64,000 nt of DNA, from positions 62,001 through 126,000 of the forward strand of contig NW_027442067.1 in NCBI RefSeq assembly GCF_048569485.1, in the 5' to 3' direction. Both the position numbers and the translations under genes were made by a program. Origin of the DNA: Anomaloglossus baeobatrachus (taxonomy: Eukaryota > Chordata > Amphibia > Anura > Aromobatidae). Positions 63,401 through 64,000 of this stretch are shown in pieces (positions within the stretch are counted from its first letter, which is position 1; the number at the start of each line of letters is the position of its first letter). Below the pieces are notes generated by a model. That model searched no databases and was not told the DNA's origin. It worked only from the letters and a program-made list of their open reading frames with translations.

Positions 63401-63831
63401 CATGGATGGCGATACAGGGCGGACTGCCCGTCCGGTCATTCATGCACGCCCGGAACCTGTGCAAAACCCGGTACTGCCCAAGGTGCCCCTTCGTGGAGGA
63501 AACATCGCTGCACGCCTTTTGGGACTGCCGTTTCGCACAGCGCCTGTTGGTTGCCCTGGAGGATGACCTGAGGAACTCCGTCCCCAGAGGGAGCCTATCG
63601 TACCATTCCGTACTTTATGGACTCTTCCCTGGGACTCACACCGTTGGAGCCATCCAGGAGGCTTGGCGCCTTATGAACTGCTTTAAGGACGCTATTTGGG
63701 TCGCCAGGAACCGGCTCATCTTGAAGAGGGAGAGGATGTCTATCCAGGATTGCCGCAGGCTGATCCACAGCCTGCTCAGAGACTATTCCATCATGGACAG
63801 TCCGGACGACAGCGCCGAGGAGGAGGTTTAG
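60441..63831 (+). CDS. LINE ORF2, APE endonuclease / reverse transcriptase (frame changes at poly-C)
   Basis: This protein nicks the target and reverse-transcribes element RNA at the nick. The start is MTANINIFSINVRS, 35 nt after ORF1. Endonuclease (1-235): N11, E40 in FLQEC, D144 and N146 in AGDFNC, D206 in SRIDF, and S227-D228-H229; all catalytic positions are present. RT (about 500-760): RPITLLN, LDQEKAFDR (D592), SGVRQGCPLSP, YMDD at 695-698, then GAKVNCGKS and LGVWFG. The first frame ends at 63059. It leaves the expected course at an 8-C run (62892-62899), after which the next frame carries FRFVWGSK, GGKGVPDIP and a C-x2-C-x7-H-x4-C motif (63474-63538), to a stop at 63831. The length across both frames is about 1130 codons, as expected for the group. 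One extra C would explain it. Confidence 0.88.
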
Positions 63832-64000
63832 ACCTCTTCCATGCCCCCTCCCTCCTTTTCCCGTTATGTGCGTCCTTCAATAAAGCTTCGGGCCTGTGAT
63901 TTCCCCACCCTATCCCCCTTTTCCCCTACCCCCACCCCCCAATCGCCGGTTCGTCGTTATTTATTGTCTAACTTTTTCTTTCAGCTTGAGTGTTATGGAT
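63832..64000 (+). other. 3' UTR of the LINE (incomplete)
   Basis: Pyrimidine-rich with several C-runs. AATAAA at 63879-63884 could serve as a polyadenylation signal. CAATCGCCGGT at about 63941-63951 matches part of the 199-bp insertion at 10751-10949. No A-tail, microsatellite tail or return to U2 sequence is seen before the window ends. Confidence 0.6.

Larger units (their letters stand above)
58623..64000 (+). mobile_element. Keno-like Tx1-clade LINE in U2 (right end outside window)
   Basis: At least 5378 bp, with a 5' UTR of about 240 bp, ORF1, a 35-nt gap, ORF2 and a 3' UTR. ORF1 has zinc knuckles. ORF2 has an APE-type endonuclease at its N-terminus, a reverse transcriptase and a C-terminal CCHC motif, the layout of the L1/Tx1 group of non-LTR retrotransposons. 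Within Tx1, Keno is the lineage known to insert in U2 genes. That assignment rests on domain layout plus insertion site, not on a tree. It looks full length at the 5' end. Each ORF has one frame break, both at C homopolymers. No long terminal repeats, protease or integrase are seen. The 3' border is not in view. Confidence 0.88.

Noticed and set aside
63841-63900. Shared 3' end between the LINE and A/B elements (AAAGCTTC in both)
   Set aside because: An 8-base match in an AT/GC-mixed context is expected by chance, and the flanking sequence does not align.
58623-64000. LTR retrotransposon or retrovirus (zinc knuckles plus YMDD)
   Set aside because: There is no terminal repeat, protease, RNase H-integrase or tRNA primer site. 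An APE-type endonuclease in front of the RT places it with non-LTR elements.

Overview
The window is the interior and one edge of a tandem array of U2 small nuclear RNA genes from an animal genome. The array is riddled with retroelements that insert into U2 itself. A 1578-bp unit, each with one 188-nt U2 gene on the + strand, repeats from the first base to about 58.6 kb. The array therefore also extends upstream of the window. The U2 sequence is of vertebrate type: branch-site recognition GTAGTA, stem IIb and stem III with covarying base changes against human U2, and a perfect vertebrate snRNA 3' box. The Tx1-clade LINE at the right edge resembles Keno, a U2-targeting family I recall from zebrafish. 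A ray-finned fish is my best guess, but the sequence does not prove it.

Layout. I count 32 U2 positions. Twenty are intact: 442, 2020, 3598, 5176, 9136, 12491, 14069, 15647, 19647, 21225, 22803, 24381, 25959, 27537, 29115, 30693, 35471, 39473, 48233 and 54599. Twelve are interrupted: 6754, 10714, 17225, 32271, 37049, 41051, 43445, 45839, 49811, 52205, 56177 and 58571. Eleven of the twelve interruptions resume U2 at exactly nucleotide A38, inside the branch-site recognition sequence. The last (58571) is a LINE whose left border is after U2 nucleotide 52 and whose right border lies beyond the window. Units differ from each other at only about five sites in 58 kb, so the array is strongly homogenised.

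Inserted elements. (1) A family of 804-842-bp non-coding elements, called here A1, A2 and B, occurs at eleven places. They end in an A-rich tail, carry a 42-bp internal tandem repeat, and are packed with hairpins closed by cUUCGg tetraloops. They also have an Sm-like site followed by a strong hairpin. I do not recognise this family. (2) One 199-bp insertion of a different sequence sits at the same U2 cut point. (3) A Tx1-clade LINE of at least 5.4 kb (58623 to beyond 64000) has ORF1 with three CCHC zinc knuckles, and ORF2 with an apurinic-type endonuclease, a reverse transcriptase (YMDD) and a C-terminal CCHC motif. Each ORF is interrupted once, both times at a poly-C run, which may be a base-calling artefact.

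How it fits together. Intact units supply U2 for the spliceosome from an snRNA-type Pol II promoter. The repeated genes are also a safe harbour for site-specific retroelements, since many intact copies remain. Unequal exchange both purges insertions and spreads them. From 41 to 58.6 kb, one B-interrupted U2 has been copied into six units with a higher-order period of 6366 bp (B, B, intact).
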